DNA of 64,000 nucleotides from Mesostigma viride (Eukaryota; Streptophyta; Mesostigmatophyceae; Mesostigmatales; Mesostigmataceae), in assembly GCA_009746045.1 (NCBI GenBank), contig RPFO01000497.1, positions 155,001 to 219,000 on the forward strand, given 5' to 3'. Positions 51,432 to 63,425 of the stretch are shown piece after piece. A program made the translations under genes and the position numbers. The notes below the pieces were generated by a model, which worked only from the letters and a program-made list of their open reading frames with translations, had not been told where the DNA came from and searched no databases. The stretch's first letter is position 1. Each line of letters begins with the position of its first letter.

Positions 51432-54400
51432 ATGGCAGGGGGCCGCTGGCCTTTGGCCCTTTGCCTAGCGGCTCTGTTTTGTTGTTTCGGGAGTGGCGCT
51501 GCTTTCACCGCCGTAGAGTGCGAGAACGCAGATTTTGACCTGTCTGTAGATTTAATCGATGTGTACGGTGGGCCCGACGCTAGGTGCCAGTTTCCGACCT
51601 ATCTCCAGGATCCACTCACGCAATGCCCGAGTGCAGATTGCGGTGTGACCAGGCCATGCTGTGGATGCCTCAGTCTGTTGGTGGGAGTTATGGAGACGTC
51701 AGTTCAGAATATTGGAGGCGTCAACACTAACGCTGTCTCCATTTTGCTGAATTGCTCCGGTGCCGCCGCAACGGTTGGAGGCTGCCTTCTTGAAACATAC
51801 TTTACCACGATGAGGCGTTGCAATGGGGCGAACGGGACGCCTAACCTAGTGGCCAGGGTAGCAGCTCTTACGGGAGCTTCCGTTGCATCGCCGCCACCCC
51901 CGCCTGTAGTATCGCCGTCCCCACCCCCGCCCAAGGCCTCCCCCCCGCCCCCCACCTTATCGCCACCACCGCCTCCCACCTTATCGCCACCACCGCCCAA
52001 GGCCGCATCGCCACCCCCGCCCAAGGCCTCATCGCCACCACCGCCAGCGGGGACCTGCTCAGGCACTGAAGTTTCATTCGTTTGGGATGACATTGAGGCT
52101 CGTCTTGCCGGAAACCTGGTGGCGGAGACTGTCTGCCTGAGCCCGCCGTACGTTCTGCAGTCGGGAACTCTGTGCCCTGATATGACGGTTTGCAGCCAGG
52201 GAGGCGCCGCGTCCCCATGCTGCCCTTGCCTGGAGAAGCAGCTTGCCATCCTGGAGAGGTCTGATTCCGTGGCGGATCTTAACTTCCTGTTCAACCAGGG
52301 CTGCACGTCGATCCGTCAGTGCACGGTGGACAACTACTTGAAGCTGTTTGTGCAGTGCGGGTATGGTGCCAGGGCCAACGCGCTGATGTCGGCGGTGGGC
52401 GCTCCGTTCCCTCCCCCATCTGGTGGCTCGACGGCAAGCCCGCCACCACCGAAGGCGTCATCGCCGCCCCCCCCAGTGGCCGGGACCCCATCACCACCAC
52501 CCAAGGCCTCATCGCCACCCCCGCCCAAGGCCTCACCGCCACCTCCTGCTGGGGGTGCCTGCTCAGGCACGGAGGTTTCATTCGCTTGGGATGAGATCGA
52601 GGCTCGTCTTGCCGGCAACCTCGTGTCGGAGAGTGTCTGTCTAAGCCAGTCCTATCCTCTGCAGACGGGGACCCTATGCCCTGATATGACGGTTTGCACT
52701 CAGGGAGGCGCCGCGTCCACTTGCTGCCCTTGCCTGGAGAAGCAGCTGACGATCCTTGAGGGCCCTGATTCCATCTCCGATCTCAACTTCCTGTTATTCT
52801 CTGGCTGCACATCGATCCGTCAGTGCACGGTGGACAACTACTTGAAGCTGTTTGTGCAGTGCGGGTATGGTGCCAGGGCGAACGCGCTGATGGCAGCGGT
52901 TGGCGCTCCCTTCCCTCCCCCGACTGGCGCTACGAGCCCACCCCCACCCAAGGCCTCGTCGCCTCCCCCCCCAGTCACGGTGTCTCCTCCCCCACCCAAG
53001 GCCTCATTGCCACCACCCCCTGTCGTATCGCCATCGCCACCCCCTGTCGTATCGCCATCGCCACCCCCTGTCGTATCGCCATCGCCACCCCCACCCAAGG
53101 CCTCTTCACCGCCGCCTCCCGCTGTGTCGCCATCGCCGCCACCACCGGTAGTATCGCCACCCCCACCGGCAGTATCGCCATCTCCACCGCCCAAGGCCGC
53201 GTCGCCACCACCGCCCAAGGCCGCGTCGCCGCCACCGCCAGCGGGGACCTGCTCAGGCACTGAAGTTTCATTCGTTTGGGATGACATTGAGGCTCGTCTT
53301 GCCGGAAACCTGGTGGCGGAGACTGTCTGCCTGAGCCCGCCATACGTTCTGCAGTCGGGAACTCTGTGCCCTGATATGACGGTTTGCAGCCAGGGAGGCG
53401 CCGCGTCCCCATGCTGCCCTTGCCTGGAGAAGCAGCTTGCCATCCTGGAGAGGTCTGATTCCGTGGCGGATCTTAACTTCCTGTTCAACCAGGGCTGCAC
53501 GTCGATCCGTCAGTGCACGGTGGACAACTACTTGAAGCTGTTTGTGCAGTGCGGGTATGGTGCCAGGGCCAACGCGCTGATGTCCGCAGTGGGTGCTCCG
53601 TTCCCTCCCCCGTCTGGTGTGACGGCAAGCCCGCCACCACCGAAGGCGTCATCGCCTCCTCCCCCAGTCACTGCGTCGCCACCCCCACCCAAGGCCTCAT
53701 CGCCACCCCCGCCCAAGGCCTCATCTCCACCACCGCCCGCTGGTGGGACCTGCTCAGGCGCTGAAGTTTCATTCACTTGGGATGACATTGAGGCCCGTCT
53801 TGCCGGAAACCTGGTGGCGGAGACTGTCTGCCTGAGCCCGCCGTACGTTCTGCAGTCGGGAACCCTGTGCCCTGATATGACGGTTTGCAGCCAGGGAGGC
53901 GCCGCGTCCCCATGCTGCCCTTGCCTGGAGAAGCAGCTTGCCATCCTGGAGAGGTCTGATTCCGTGGCGGATCTTAACTTCCTGTTCGTGCAGGGCTGCA
54001 CTTCGATCCGTCAGTGCACGGTGGACAACTACTTGAAGCTGTTTGTGCAGTGCGGGTATGGTGCCAGGGCGAACGCGCTGATGTCCGCGGTGGGTGCTCC
54101 GTTCCCTCCCCCGTCTGGTGTGACGGCAAGCCCGCCACCACCCAAGGCGTCATCGCCTCCTCCCCCAGTCACTGCGTCGCCACCCCCACCCAAGGCCTCT
54201 TCACCGCCCCCTCCGGTCGTGTCGCCATCGCCGCCACCACCGGCAGTATCGCCATCTCCACCGCCCAAGGCCGCGTCGCCACCACCACCCAAGGCCGCGT
54301 CGCCACCACCGCCAGCGGCGACCTGCTCAGGCACTGAAGTTTCATTCGTTTGGGATGACATTGAGGCCCGTCTTGCCGGTAACCTGGTGGCGGAGACTGT

Positions 54401-57400
54401 CTGCCTGAGCCCGCCGTACGTTCTGCAGTCGGGAACTCTGTGCCCTGATATGACGGTTTGCAGCCAGGGAGGCGCCGCGTCCCCATGCTGCCCTTGCCTG
54501 GAGAAGCAGCTTGCCATCCTGGAGAGGTCTGATTCCGTGGCGGATCTTAACTTCCTGTTCAACCAGGGCTGCACGTCGATCCGTCAGTGCACGGTGGACA
54601 ACTACTTGAAGCTGTTTGTGCAGTGCGGGTATGGTGCCAGGGCCAACGCGCTGATGTCCGCGGTGGGCGCTCCGTTCCCTCCCCCGTCTGGTGTGACGGC
54701 AAGCCCGCCACCACCCAAGGCGTCATCGCCTCCTCCCCCAGTCACTGCGTCGCCACCCCCACCCAAGGCTTCATCGCCACCCCCGCCCAAGGCCTCATCG
54801 CCACCACCTCCTGCTGGGGGTGCCTGCTCAGGCAGTGAAGTTAGTCTGGCTTGGGATGAGATTGAGGCCCGTCTTGCCGGCAACCTCGTGTCGGAGGGTG
54901 TGTGCCTGAGCCAGTCCTATCCTCTGCAGACGGGGACCCTATGCCCTGATATGACGGTTTGCACTCAGGGAGGCGCCGCGTCCACTTGCTGCCCTTGCCT
55001 GCAGAAGCAGCTGACGATCCTGGAGGGTGCTGATTCCGTCGCGGATCTGAACTTCCTGTTCTTCTCTGGCTGCACGTCGATCCGTCAGTGCACAGTGGAC
55101 AACTACTTGAAGCTGTTTGTGCAGTGCGGGTATGGTGCCAGGGCGAACGCGCTGATGGCGGCGGTTGGCGCTCCATTCCCTCCCCCGACGGGGGCTGTGA
55201 GCCCGCCACCACCCAAGGCCTCGTCGCCACCCCCGCCAGTCACGGTGTCTCCTCCCCCACCCAAGTCGTCATCTCCTCCACCCCCTGTGGTCCGGACCCC
55301 GCCACCCCCACCCCAGGCGCAGTGTGCGGGCGACAATGTGTCTTTCCGTTGGGAGGCGCTGGAGCTCCGCCTTGCGTCGGGCGTGGCCCAGGAGACCAGC
55401 TGCTTGTTCCCGACGTACCAGCTGCAAGGTGGGACCCTGTGCCCCAACATGGCATACTGCACCCAGGGAGGCGCCGCGTCCAGCTGCTGCCCTTGCCTCG
55501 AGAAGCAGCTGACGATCCTGGAGCAGAGCGACTCGGTCACGGATCTGAACGCGCTCTTCCTGGCGGGCTGCACGTCCATCCGCGAGTGCACGGTCGACAA
55601 CTACTTTGCGCTCTTCCTCCAGTGCGGCTACGAGTCACGCATGAACAACCTCCTGCGCCGCGTTGGTGCGCCCGCACCACCGCCCTCGGGTGTGGTCCGG
55701 TCCCCGCCGCCGCCGCCGCGCACCACGCCGGCGCCCCCGCCGCCCCCACCCAGCCCCCCCGTGGTGGCTGGGTGCGCCTCCCCCGGGTCGGTCCAGCGGC
55801 TGGAGAACCTGGAGTACCGCCTGGCGCTCGGCACATCCCAGGAGACGGTCTGCCTGTTCCCGGCGTATGTGTTGGACACCAACAGCGTGTGCCCCAACCA
55901 GACGGCGTGCGGCGTGGGCGGCGCGTCCTCCACCTGCTGCCCCTGCCTCGAGAAGCAGCTCACGCTCATGGAGTCGCCGGATTCCGTCGCAGACCTGCGC
56001 GCGCTCTACCTGGCCGGGTGTGACCGTCTGCGCGACTGCACGGTCGAGCGCTACCTGACCCTGTTTGTGCAGTGCGGGTACGAGTCGCGCACGCGGGCAC
56101 TCCTGGCCGCGGTCGGCGCGCCCGCGCCCCCGCCGGCCGGGACCCCCGCAGCCCGCCGCCGCCGCCGGTGCGCCCGCCGCCCCCCAAGCTGCCATCCCCG
56201 CCGCCTCCCCCCACGCAGCCCGTCTCGGCGACTTGCAACGGCACGGGCGTCGCGGACCGCGTGGACGCGATCGAGATCCGCCTCGCGGGTGGCCTGTCGC
56301 AGGAGTTCTCCTGCCTTTCCAACACGTACCCGCTGCTCACCGGCACGCTGTGCCCCGACGTCGCCCAATGCACGGTCGGCGGCGCCTCTTCTAAATGCTG
56401 CCCCTGCCTGGAGAAGCAGCTGACCATCCTCGAGCAGAGCGACTCGGTCGCCGACCTCTCCTTCCTCTACCAGGCGGGCTGCAAGTCCATCCGCCAGTGC
56501 GCCGTTGACGACTACTTCAAGCTCTTCCTCCAGTGCGGGTTCAGCGCACGCATGAACGCGCTGCTTATTGCCGTTGGCGCGCCCTTCCCGCCACCCGTGG
56601 GCTCCGTCTCCCCACCTATAAGGTCCCCGCCACCACCATCGCCATCGCCGCCACCGCCAGGTCCCAAGGCCTCCCCGCCGCCACCGCCATCGCCGCTCCC
56701 ACCATCCCCTCCACCACCATCGCCGCCTCCCCCATCACCCTCCCCACCACCCCCACGCTCTCCACCCCCCCCTCCCCATCTCCCCCTCCCCCATCCCCAT
56801 CACCGCCACCGTCACCCTCTCCACCGCCCCCACGTTCACCACCCCCACCATCGCCCTCGCCACCACCCCCACACTCTCCCCCCCCACCATCGCCCTCGCC
56901 ACCACCCCCACGCCCTCCATCCCCATCTCCCCCTCCCCCATCCCCATCACCGCCACCGTCACCCTCTCCACCACCCCCACATTCACCACCCCCACCATCC
57001 CCCTCTCCACCACCCCCGCGTTCCCCACCCCCACCATCCCCCTCTCCACCACCCCCGCGTTCACCACCCCCACCGAGTCCATCGCCTCCGCCTCCAAACC
57101 CGCCTCCTCCACCTTGTAAGTTGGTTGAATTTGCTACATGTTTTGTTTTGCATTTGCCGACTCACACAAGTACGAGTAGATTGTTTTGCTGTCGTGCATG
57201 GAGGTGTCCCTGGCAATGGTGTGATGTTGGAGCGCCCTAGGCAGCGAGGTGAATCAACGTGCTCCCCTGCTGCTGGTGTTTTGTGCTTCTCATTCAGGCC
57301 CGCCCGGTTTTTGTTCCCACCGGAAACTGTGGTTACAGTTACTTAGCATTTTCGCATCCCCCCCTGCCCCCCCCCTCCTTGAATGCAGTAGGTTGCCATT

Positions 57401-60400
57401 TCAGTTTACATCTGATCCACCTGGAAAAGGGTCGGTGCCAGGGCTCTGCTGGGGGGACATGTGCCAGCCAGGTGCCGGGTTGTCCCCGTAAGGCATCCGC
57501 GGTAGCTTTCTCTAGCGGCCTTGATGTGTGCCCTGCCTGCCCTGGATTGCCCTCCTGGCTGAACCGGCTGTATGTGCTTGGTGCAAGGCCTGCTTTCATC
57601 CTCATCTTGCTCTCGTGCTCATCCTGCCCGCGTGCTTGCACTTGCCCTTGTGCTTTTCCTTGTTCCCGTGCTTGCCCTTCCCCATGTTCCCCATGCCCAG
57701 GCGCTGACTGCCCCGAGGGCCTGGCCTCGCGTCCCTGGCTGGGCACCTGCGAGTGCTTTGAGCCCGACTTTATCGTCGAGGTGGGCGTGCCGCTCACGCT
57801 GGGTGAGTTCCTGGCGCGGTCAGACGAGTTCACCGACAACCTGGCCGAGGGCTTTGGCGTGAATCCACGCCAGGTGCAGATCATCTCCGTGACCGAGGTG
57901 GTCACGTCGGCGCGCCACCTGCTGGCCTCGCTGGTCGTCGTCCAGTTCACGATCGTCCCCGACAGTGGACCGAGCAAGCTGCCGACGGAGGTCGCGAAGC
58001 AGTTCGAGGCGGCCGTGACGAGCGGCAGCTACGCCGCGTACCTGGCGCCCGAGACCGTCCCATCGGAGGTTACCATTGTGAAGGTGCCAGGTGCGTTGGG
58101 GAGAAAGAGGAAAACTCTTGCTGGTGTGGGGCGTGCGCACGCTTGTTGGTGTGGTGCATACATGCAAATGGGTGGATGCGCACACGCGGCAAATGTGCGT
58201 GGGGTCTAGCGTGGTCGTGGCTGTGGAATGCATGTTCTTGGGCGCCCCGCCTGAATGATTTTCGTACTGGCCGTGCCTGTTGTTGACCCGCGGCCATGCC
58301 ACTGTGAGGGGCAGATACAGCTGCATGCCAGCTGTCTTGTGAAAGGATATCCCTGTTGCTGCATGGGGTCGTCGAAGGAGGAGAGCTGTCTGGCTGACTC
58401 CCATATGTTGCCAGGCGAAACAGGAGGGGTGTTAGTAGTCAAGAGTTCTCTGCGTCATCATGGTGCTTTCCCCTGCGTGCATGTTCTGGTTCTAGTCAAA
58501 TCTGTGAATGAAGGCGAGAAGTAATTTCTATGATTTCTGCTTTTCGTTCCCTTTCCCTTTGCCCTAATGTTCTTCGTGCGTCCGCGAATATCCCTGCGAC
58601 CCTCGTGCACAGTGGTCGGTGGTGTGAGCGACCCCCACTTTGTGGCTGGCAACGGCCTCAAGTTCGACTTCATGGGAGAGGCCGGCAAGACCTACTGCCT
58701 GTTCTCGGACAAGATGCTGCACATGAACATGCACATGATCGGCGCCCAGGACACGACCCGCAAGGCAACGGTAAGCATCAGGGAGCTTTGCCTTGGCCCG
58801 GCGCGTAGCCCTGTGCGTGATCTCTGTGACGCAGCCGTTTGGTTTGTGGGTTGATGTGGTGGGGGACGGGGCAGGCAGACATGCTGATGTAGACCGGGTA
58901 AGGCAGCGCCCCGTGTCAGGTTTGCTTGGCATCCAGATGTGCCTGTGGGTGTATGGCTGATTGGCCCAGTTTGCGTTTGCACGGGGATCTTTTTTTCCTC
59001 CCATCAAGTCAATAGGCACGATTTGCTTGCAAGTCTTACTGCAGAAATTATTTGGGCTAGGACACGCATGGAATCACTAAGTTTTTTCTGGTGTTCATCC
59101 CTGCTTCTTGATTTTATGCCTCTGCAGTGGATTGGCGAGCTGAGCATCATGTTCTGGCCATTCTACAACGTGACCATCTCGGCCAAGTCGCCGTCTGACA
59201 CGCCCTTCACGGCTGCCCACGGCACCATCACCATCAACGGGGTGCGTACATTGCTGTGACTGGCTCGTGGCAGCTTGGTAACACAGGGTTGCCCAATGCT
59301 TGCCGTGGTTTGAATGCTGGTATTCAGCAAGTTGTTAGGATTCCATGCATATTATTTGCCCCCAAGACTGCAGCAGCATAATCAGCTATTTCCTCTCCGT
59401 TTTTCCGCCCATCATGTATAACAACCTTGTCGGATGGAACTTTGCCTAAGTGGAAACCATCAGGACATGGTGCGGAGCTCATGAAGTAGTCCTGAGTGGG
59501 CGAGACGTGTGTGCAAGAACGGGTGCTAACTTCCACGATTGTGGCTTGTTCTGGCTGTTTTGTTCCTGCCCCCCGTTGTCACGTGCGTGAGCAGAAGCCG
59601 ATGAAGCAGCAGAAGGACTCGATGATGGTTCGCTGGCACGGGCTGACGGTCAAGCGCCACAAGACGCGCACGTACGTGGCCATTGCCAACATGCTCAACC
59701 TGGAGGTGGAGGTCATCCGTGCCGCGTTCTGGAAGGATGGCATGGGCCCCGGTGACAACTATGTGAGTCCCTCTACTTGGTGGCTGGCATGCTTTGTCCT
59801 AGCTTTCTTTGCGACAGCTGCCGCTGAGGTTTCTCTCTACCCTCTCTTTGTGTTTGCAATGTCTCAGCTGCATTAGCAAGATCCTGGCTGTGCCATTCGT
59901 GCACACTACTGTTTTGCTCCCATGTGTTCTGGCTTTGCATGCGCCAACGCACCCGGTCGGTGCTGCCTTCAAGGATATAAACATCGGTGTTGCACGTGTT
60001 GCTTCCATGCGCTGCGCCGAGTATCCAGCAGGCGACTGTTTTGCTTCGCCTGTCCTGTCAGACCACTGACTGAGCATAACATTTATCGGTCCTGTGCATG
60101 TGCCCCATTCGGTATGCAACTTTCTGCCTCATCCTCGTTCCCTGCAGCTCAACTTCCGCATCCGCAGCTTGAACGTGACCAGCGACGTCCACGGCCTGCT
60201 CGGTAGGTGGCCCTGCCGGTTGGGCACTCCTGGGCATGGCAGGTTAAATGAGAGATTTGGTCGGGCGGTGAATGGACAAGGAGACCTAGCTTTAATTTAA
60301 CACCTCACAGCATCTGTTGCTCAATAGGGCTTGGTTGCCCTTGTCAGTTCGCAGGTGCTTCAGTTGTGTATTTTAAAGGTGTTCTTCGTGGGAGCAGAAA

Positions 60401-61303
60401 TGCCAGATGCCTTGTCTGAACGAGGCATGCTGCTTGTGAGATGTTTCTTGCAAATCCACATGTCTGGCGGTTTCCACGATTCACACATGTGCCGGGATAT
60501 CTGTGTGGCTACGGGTGCAGTGGGTAAAGTTTGGGTTGGTCCATTTGATGCCCTCTGGCTGTGCGACACCATCTCGGAACATGTAGCATGTGGCTGACTG
60601 CTATCTGCCCTGCGTCGTGTGCTCCCTCCCCCGTGGCTTTGTGACTGCAGGCCAGACGTTCCGTCCCGACTTCACCGTGCTGCAGCTGGAGAAGAAGACC
60701 AAGAATGGGGAGGGTGTGATTGAGGGCGAGATGAACGACTACCTCGTCCACGACATGCTGGATGCCGACTGCCACTTCAGCCGCTTCCTGGTACGTGTGT
60801 CCGCTTTTGCTGTTGTCTTGTCTGGTTCTGCTATATTGATTGCTCATGTTGTGTCTGCTCTGTCTAGTGCCCATTCTGGCATACAGTGTGATGGGCACCG
60901 GGGGGGAGGGGGAGGGGGGAGCTAGTTTGTTCAGAGCAGTGAGCGGCATGTAGCTCGTTTGCCAGCCTCTGAGATTGCAGCCACTGGTTGGGCAGCGGCG
61001 TGGCTTTCTTATTTTGATCCTGAGAAGCAGCAAGCCAGATCCGCATCACTGTCTACACGAAATGCTTATTTGTTTTGATGTTGCTACTCAACCTTGACAT
61101 GTTCTTGCCTAGGGTGTGACAGCAGTGGCAAGTGAGCTCGTGTTTTACCTGGAATGTCGATGATGATTGGGCAATAATATGTTTGTCTTCTCTTGGTGGT
61201 GCAGGGTGTCCGTGGCAATGGTGCATTGGCCGTCGACGGCGTCGAGCTTCACGCTTGGGAGGGAGATGCCAGTGGGGATTCCACGGACACGGGTCTGGAG
61301 TGA
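51432..61303 (+). CDS. Gene 3: secreted modular Cys-rich / Pro-rich cell-surface protein with Root-cap-like C-terminus (8 exons)
   Basis: Exons: 51432-57115, 57701-58090, 58613-58770, 59128-59241, 59595-59762, 60148-60202, 60651-60790, 61205-61303. All junctions are GT-AG and in phase, giving about 2,269 aa. The ATG at 51432 begins a signal peptide (MAGGRWPLALCLAALFCCFG). There follow one divergent and nine clear Cys-rich modules of about 120 aa. Each clear module has up to ten Cys and the signature CCPCLEKQL...DS..DL...GC.S.R.CTVD.Y..LF.QCG. They are joined by SPPPP/KASPPPP linkers that would be hydroxyproline-glycosylated. Modules start near 51516 (divergent), 52055, 52559, 53251, 53751, 54322, 54823, 55319, 55770 and 56228. 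A long SPPPP tract ends exon 1. Exon 2 (CECFEPDFIVEVG...) precedes a domain with DPHFVAGNGLKFDFMGE, LFSDKMLHMNMHMIG and GLLGQTFRPDF, as in plant Root-cap/LEA-like proteins. It is probably a cell-wall or extracellular-matrix protein. Two single-base frame losses (about 56143-56160 and 56760-56772, both in C/G runs) must be corrected. Confidence 0.85.
51516..56593 (+). repeat. Tandem coding modules of gene 3 (about 365 bp each plus Pro linkers)
   Basis: Modules 1, 3, 4 and 5 (A type, VWDD..AETVCLSPPYVLQSG) are nearly identical at DNA level over about 360 bp. Modules 2 and 6 (B type, AWDE..CLSQSYPLQTG) resemble each other more than their neighbours. Modules 7-9 are diverged. The order A-B-A-A-A-B-C-D-E points to segmental duplication or gene conversion. 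Confidence 0.9.
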
Positions 61304-61681
61304 TGATATGTTTGGTTGCACGCTTGCTATTAATGTTCGATTTTTCTATCTGCACAATTTAGCGCACCCTGTTTCATTGTACAGGAGACCATAGGCTTTT
61401 GTGGCATTAAATGCTTTTTCAGCTCCTATTCTTCCACCACAATGGCATGCCTAGGCTTGTGCCCAGGCTGCGTGATGGTAGCTGGAAGGTTGATGGGGTG
61501 GCAACTGCTCAAGCCTTGCCCGTTGAGGAAATTGTTGAAAAATGTTTAGTGGGAGCACTTGGTCTCAAACAGCAGTGGTATGCTTGCGCAAACTTCTTGT
61601 GGTACGTTTAATTTTTAATGAACAAAGTATCCAATAATTTGGTCGAGGTTATCAAGTGAGACAACCAAATACTGTGCACGC
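61304..61681. other. Spacer after gene 3
   Basis: Probable 3' UTR of gene 3 and flank of the next LINE. No gene, repeat or convincing polyadenylation motif recognised. Confidence 0.4.
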
Positions 61682-63425
61682 ATGGTTCCTCGCTCGGGGA
61701 CGAGGTCGCCTTTGACATTCAAGGACCTGCGCAACTGCCAGCAGAAGCACGACGGCAAGGGGGCCTGGTTCTGGTACAAGCGCCTCGGACACCCGGACGG
61801 CCTCGGCCGGCCCCACCGCCATGATGTTCCCGGCGCACCGGCCAAGCGGCTTTGTACCTGGGCCGCGGCCACTGCAGAGGTCTTGGGGACAGCTGCGCTG
61901 CCCCCCCCCTTGCTACCAGCCGCCGCCGCCCGCCCGGCCGCCCTGGCAGGCGGCCAAGCCGGGCCCCCGGCCCCGCCCAGGTCCGCGGCGGACTACCTGG
62001 TCCCCCCGCTGACCGGCCCGCTCAGCGACCCGTCAGACATGCCTCCTTTCACCTCCCGCGAGGTCATGGAGGCGGTCCAGAGCCTGCGTTACGCCGCCGC
62101 CACAGGCCCCGACGAGATTCCGGCCGCGGTCGTGAAACTTGCAGCCGAGTTTGAGGACACTGGTGTTATGCTGCTCTTCCGGGATATCTGCAACCGCATT
62201 CTGCTGTCGTCGCAACCGCCCTCAGCGGCCTGGCAACACAGTTTTCGCACGATGCTGTACAAGAACAAGGGGTCGCCCGCCGAGCCCGGTAACTACAGAG
62301 GGGTGTGCATCCAAAGTGCCCCCCTCAAGCTTCTCATGCGGCTCATCCTGAACCGCCTGCGCACGGCCCTGGACGGACACCTCAGCGAGACTCAGCACGG
62401 CTTCCGTCCCGGTCGCAACACAGTACAGGCGTGCTCTTCGCTACTCGCCGCCTTGTGGAGGAACTGTGCACAACGCCTTCAGCCTGGTGAGTCCCCTCTG
62501 CACCTTGTGCTGGTGGACTTCATCAAAGCCTTCGATTCAGTTTTCTGGCCTGCGCTGTGGGACATCCTCGCTCTGTTCCGGATCCCCCGCCCCCTTATTG
62601 CTGTCATCCGCAACCTGTATGAAGGGTCCACCACTTCGGTGCGCACTTCCTACGGGACCACGCCACCATGCCCTTTACAGAAGGGTGTGTGGCAGGGCTG
62701 CGTGCTGTCGCCCTACCTGTTCATTATTGTGGTCGCTTACGTAATGATTCAGGTGCGCAAGCGATTTGCCCGCCTCGTGGGTAGGGAACCAGGGGTGCAG
62801 GTCGACAACCGTTTCTGGCATGGCGGGGCGGAAACGGAGATTCGGCTGGCGGACATCCTCTATGCAGACGACACCACCCTCTTTGAGAGCACTGAGCACG
62901 TGCAGACGTGGCTTGACTGCAGTGGCAATAGAGGCCCGTGCAGTGGGACTTGAGGTCAGCAAGAAGACAGAGGCTTGGGCGATTGGGCTCACTCAGCCAC
63001 CGCCCGCCCTCTTTCTCCTTGACGGCTCTCGAGTCCTGTATCGGGACCGCGTCAAGTTGCTGGGCAGCCTCCTCCCCAGCTGCGAGGCCGATGCATGTGG
63101 ACCACCGTATCTCCCTCGCAGTGGTCCCAGCGCAGTTTGAAAATCGCATTCACTCCCTCTCTCTTGCTTGGACTGCTATGCAGGACAGGAGGAGGTGGAA
63201 AACCATTGTCCAGGCTCATACGCCCGCCCCTGTGGGCAAGCCCCCTCCCCCCAAGTGGAAGGGGCGCTTTGCTGAGTAGAATAAGTAGGGTTTTCTAGAT
63301 TAGATTAGCTTAGAGTTAGATTAGTTCGGTTTCGCGGCTTTGCCCCCGGGCCCTCCATCCATCCACGGGAATATGTGCTACATGATCTCCCAACGGAGTC
63401 ATGTTATAATTTAATTTAATTTAAT
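61682..63425 (+). pseudogene. F1-related LINE reverse transcriptase with 3' UTR, frameshifted and internally deleted
   Basis: A 423-codon frame (61682-62953) encodes FTSREVMEAVQSLRYAAATG, TMLYKNKG, NYRGVCIQS, HGFRPGRNTVQ, motif A LVLVDFIKAFDSV (both Asp kept), GVWQGCVLSPYLF and ILYADDTTLFE. A frameshift near 62925-62935 moves it to another frame (VAIEARAVGLEVSKKTEAW ... VKLLGSLLP). A deletion at about 63085-63115 then removes the part between LLGSLLPSCEAD and VVPAQFENRIHSLSLAW, with ATGCAT at the join. The C-terminus PPPPKWKGRFAE ends at about 63279. The 3' UTR has the hairpin at 63381-63403 and a TTTAATTTAAT tail. The catalytic motifs are intact but the copy is dead. Confidence 0.88.

Noticed and set aside
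52319-55230. Repeated short frames starting MHGGQLLEAVCAVRVWCQG and antisense Gly-rich frames
   Set aside because: Off-frame shadows of the tandem modules of gene 3.
51432-57115. Calling gene 3 a pherophorin
   Set aside because: The SPPPP tracts are similar in style, but the Cys-rich module with CCPCLEKQL does not show the pherophorin domain pattern that I know.
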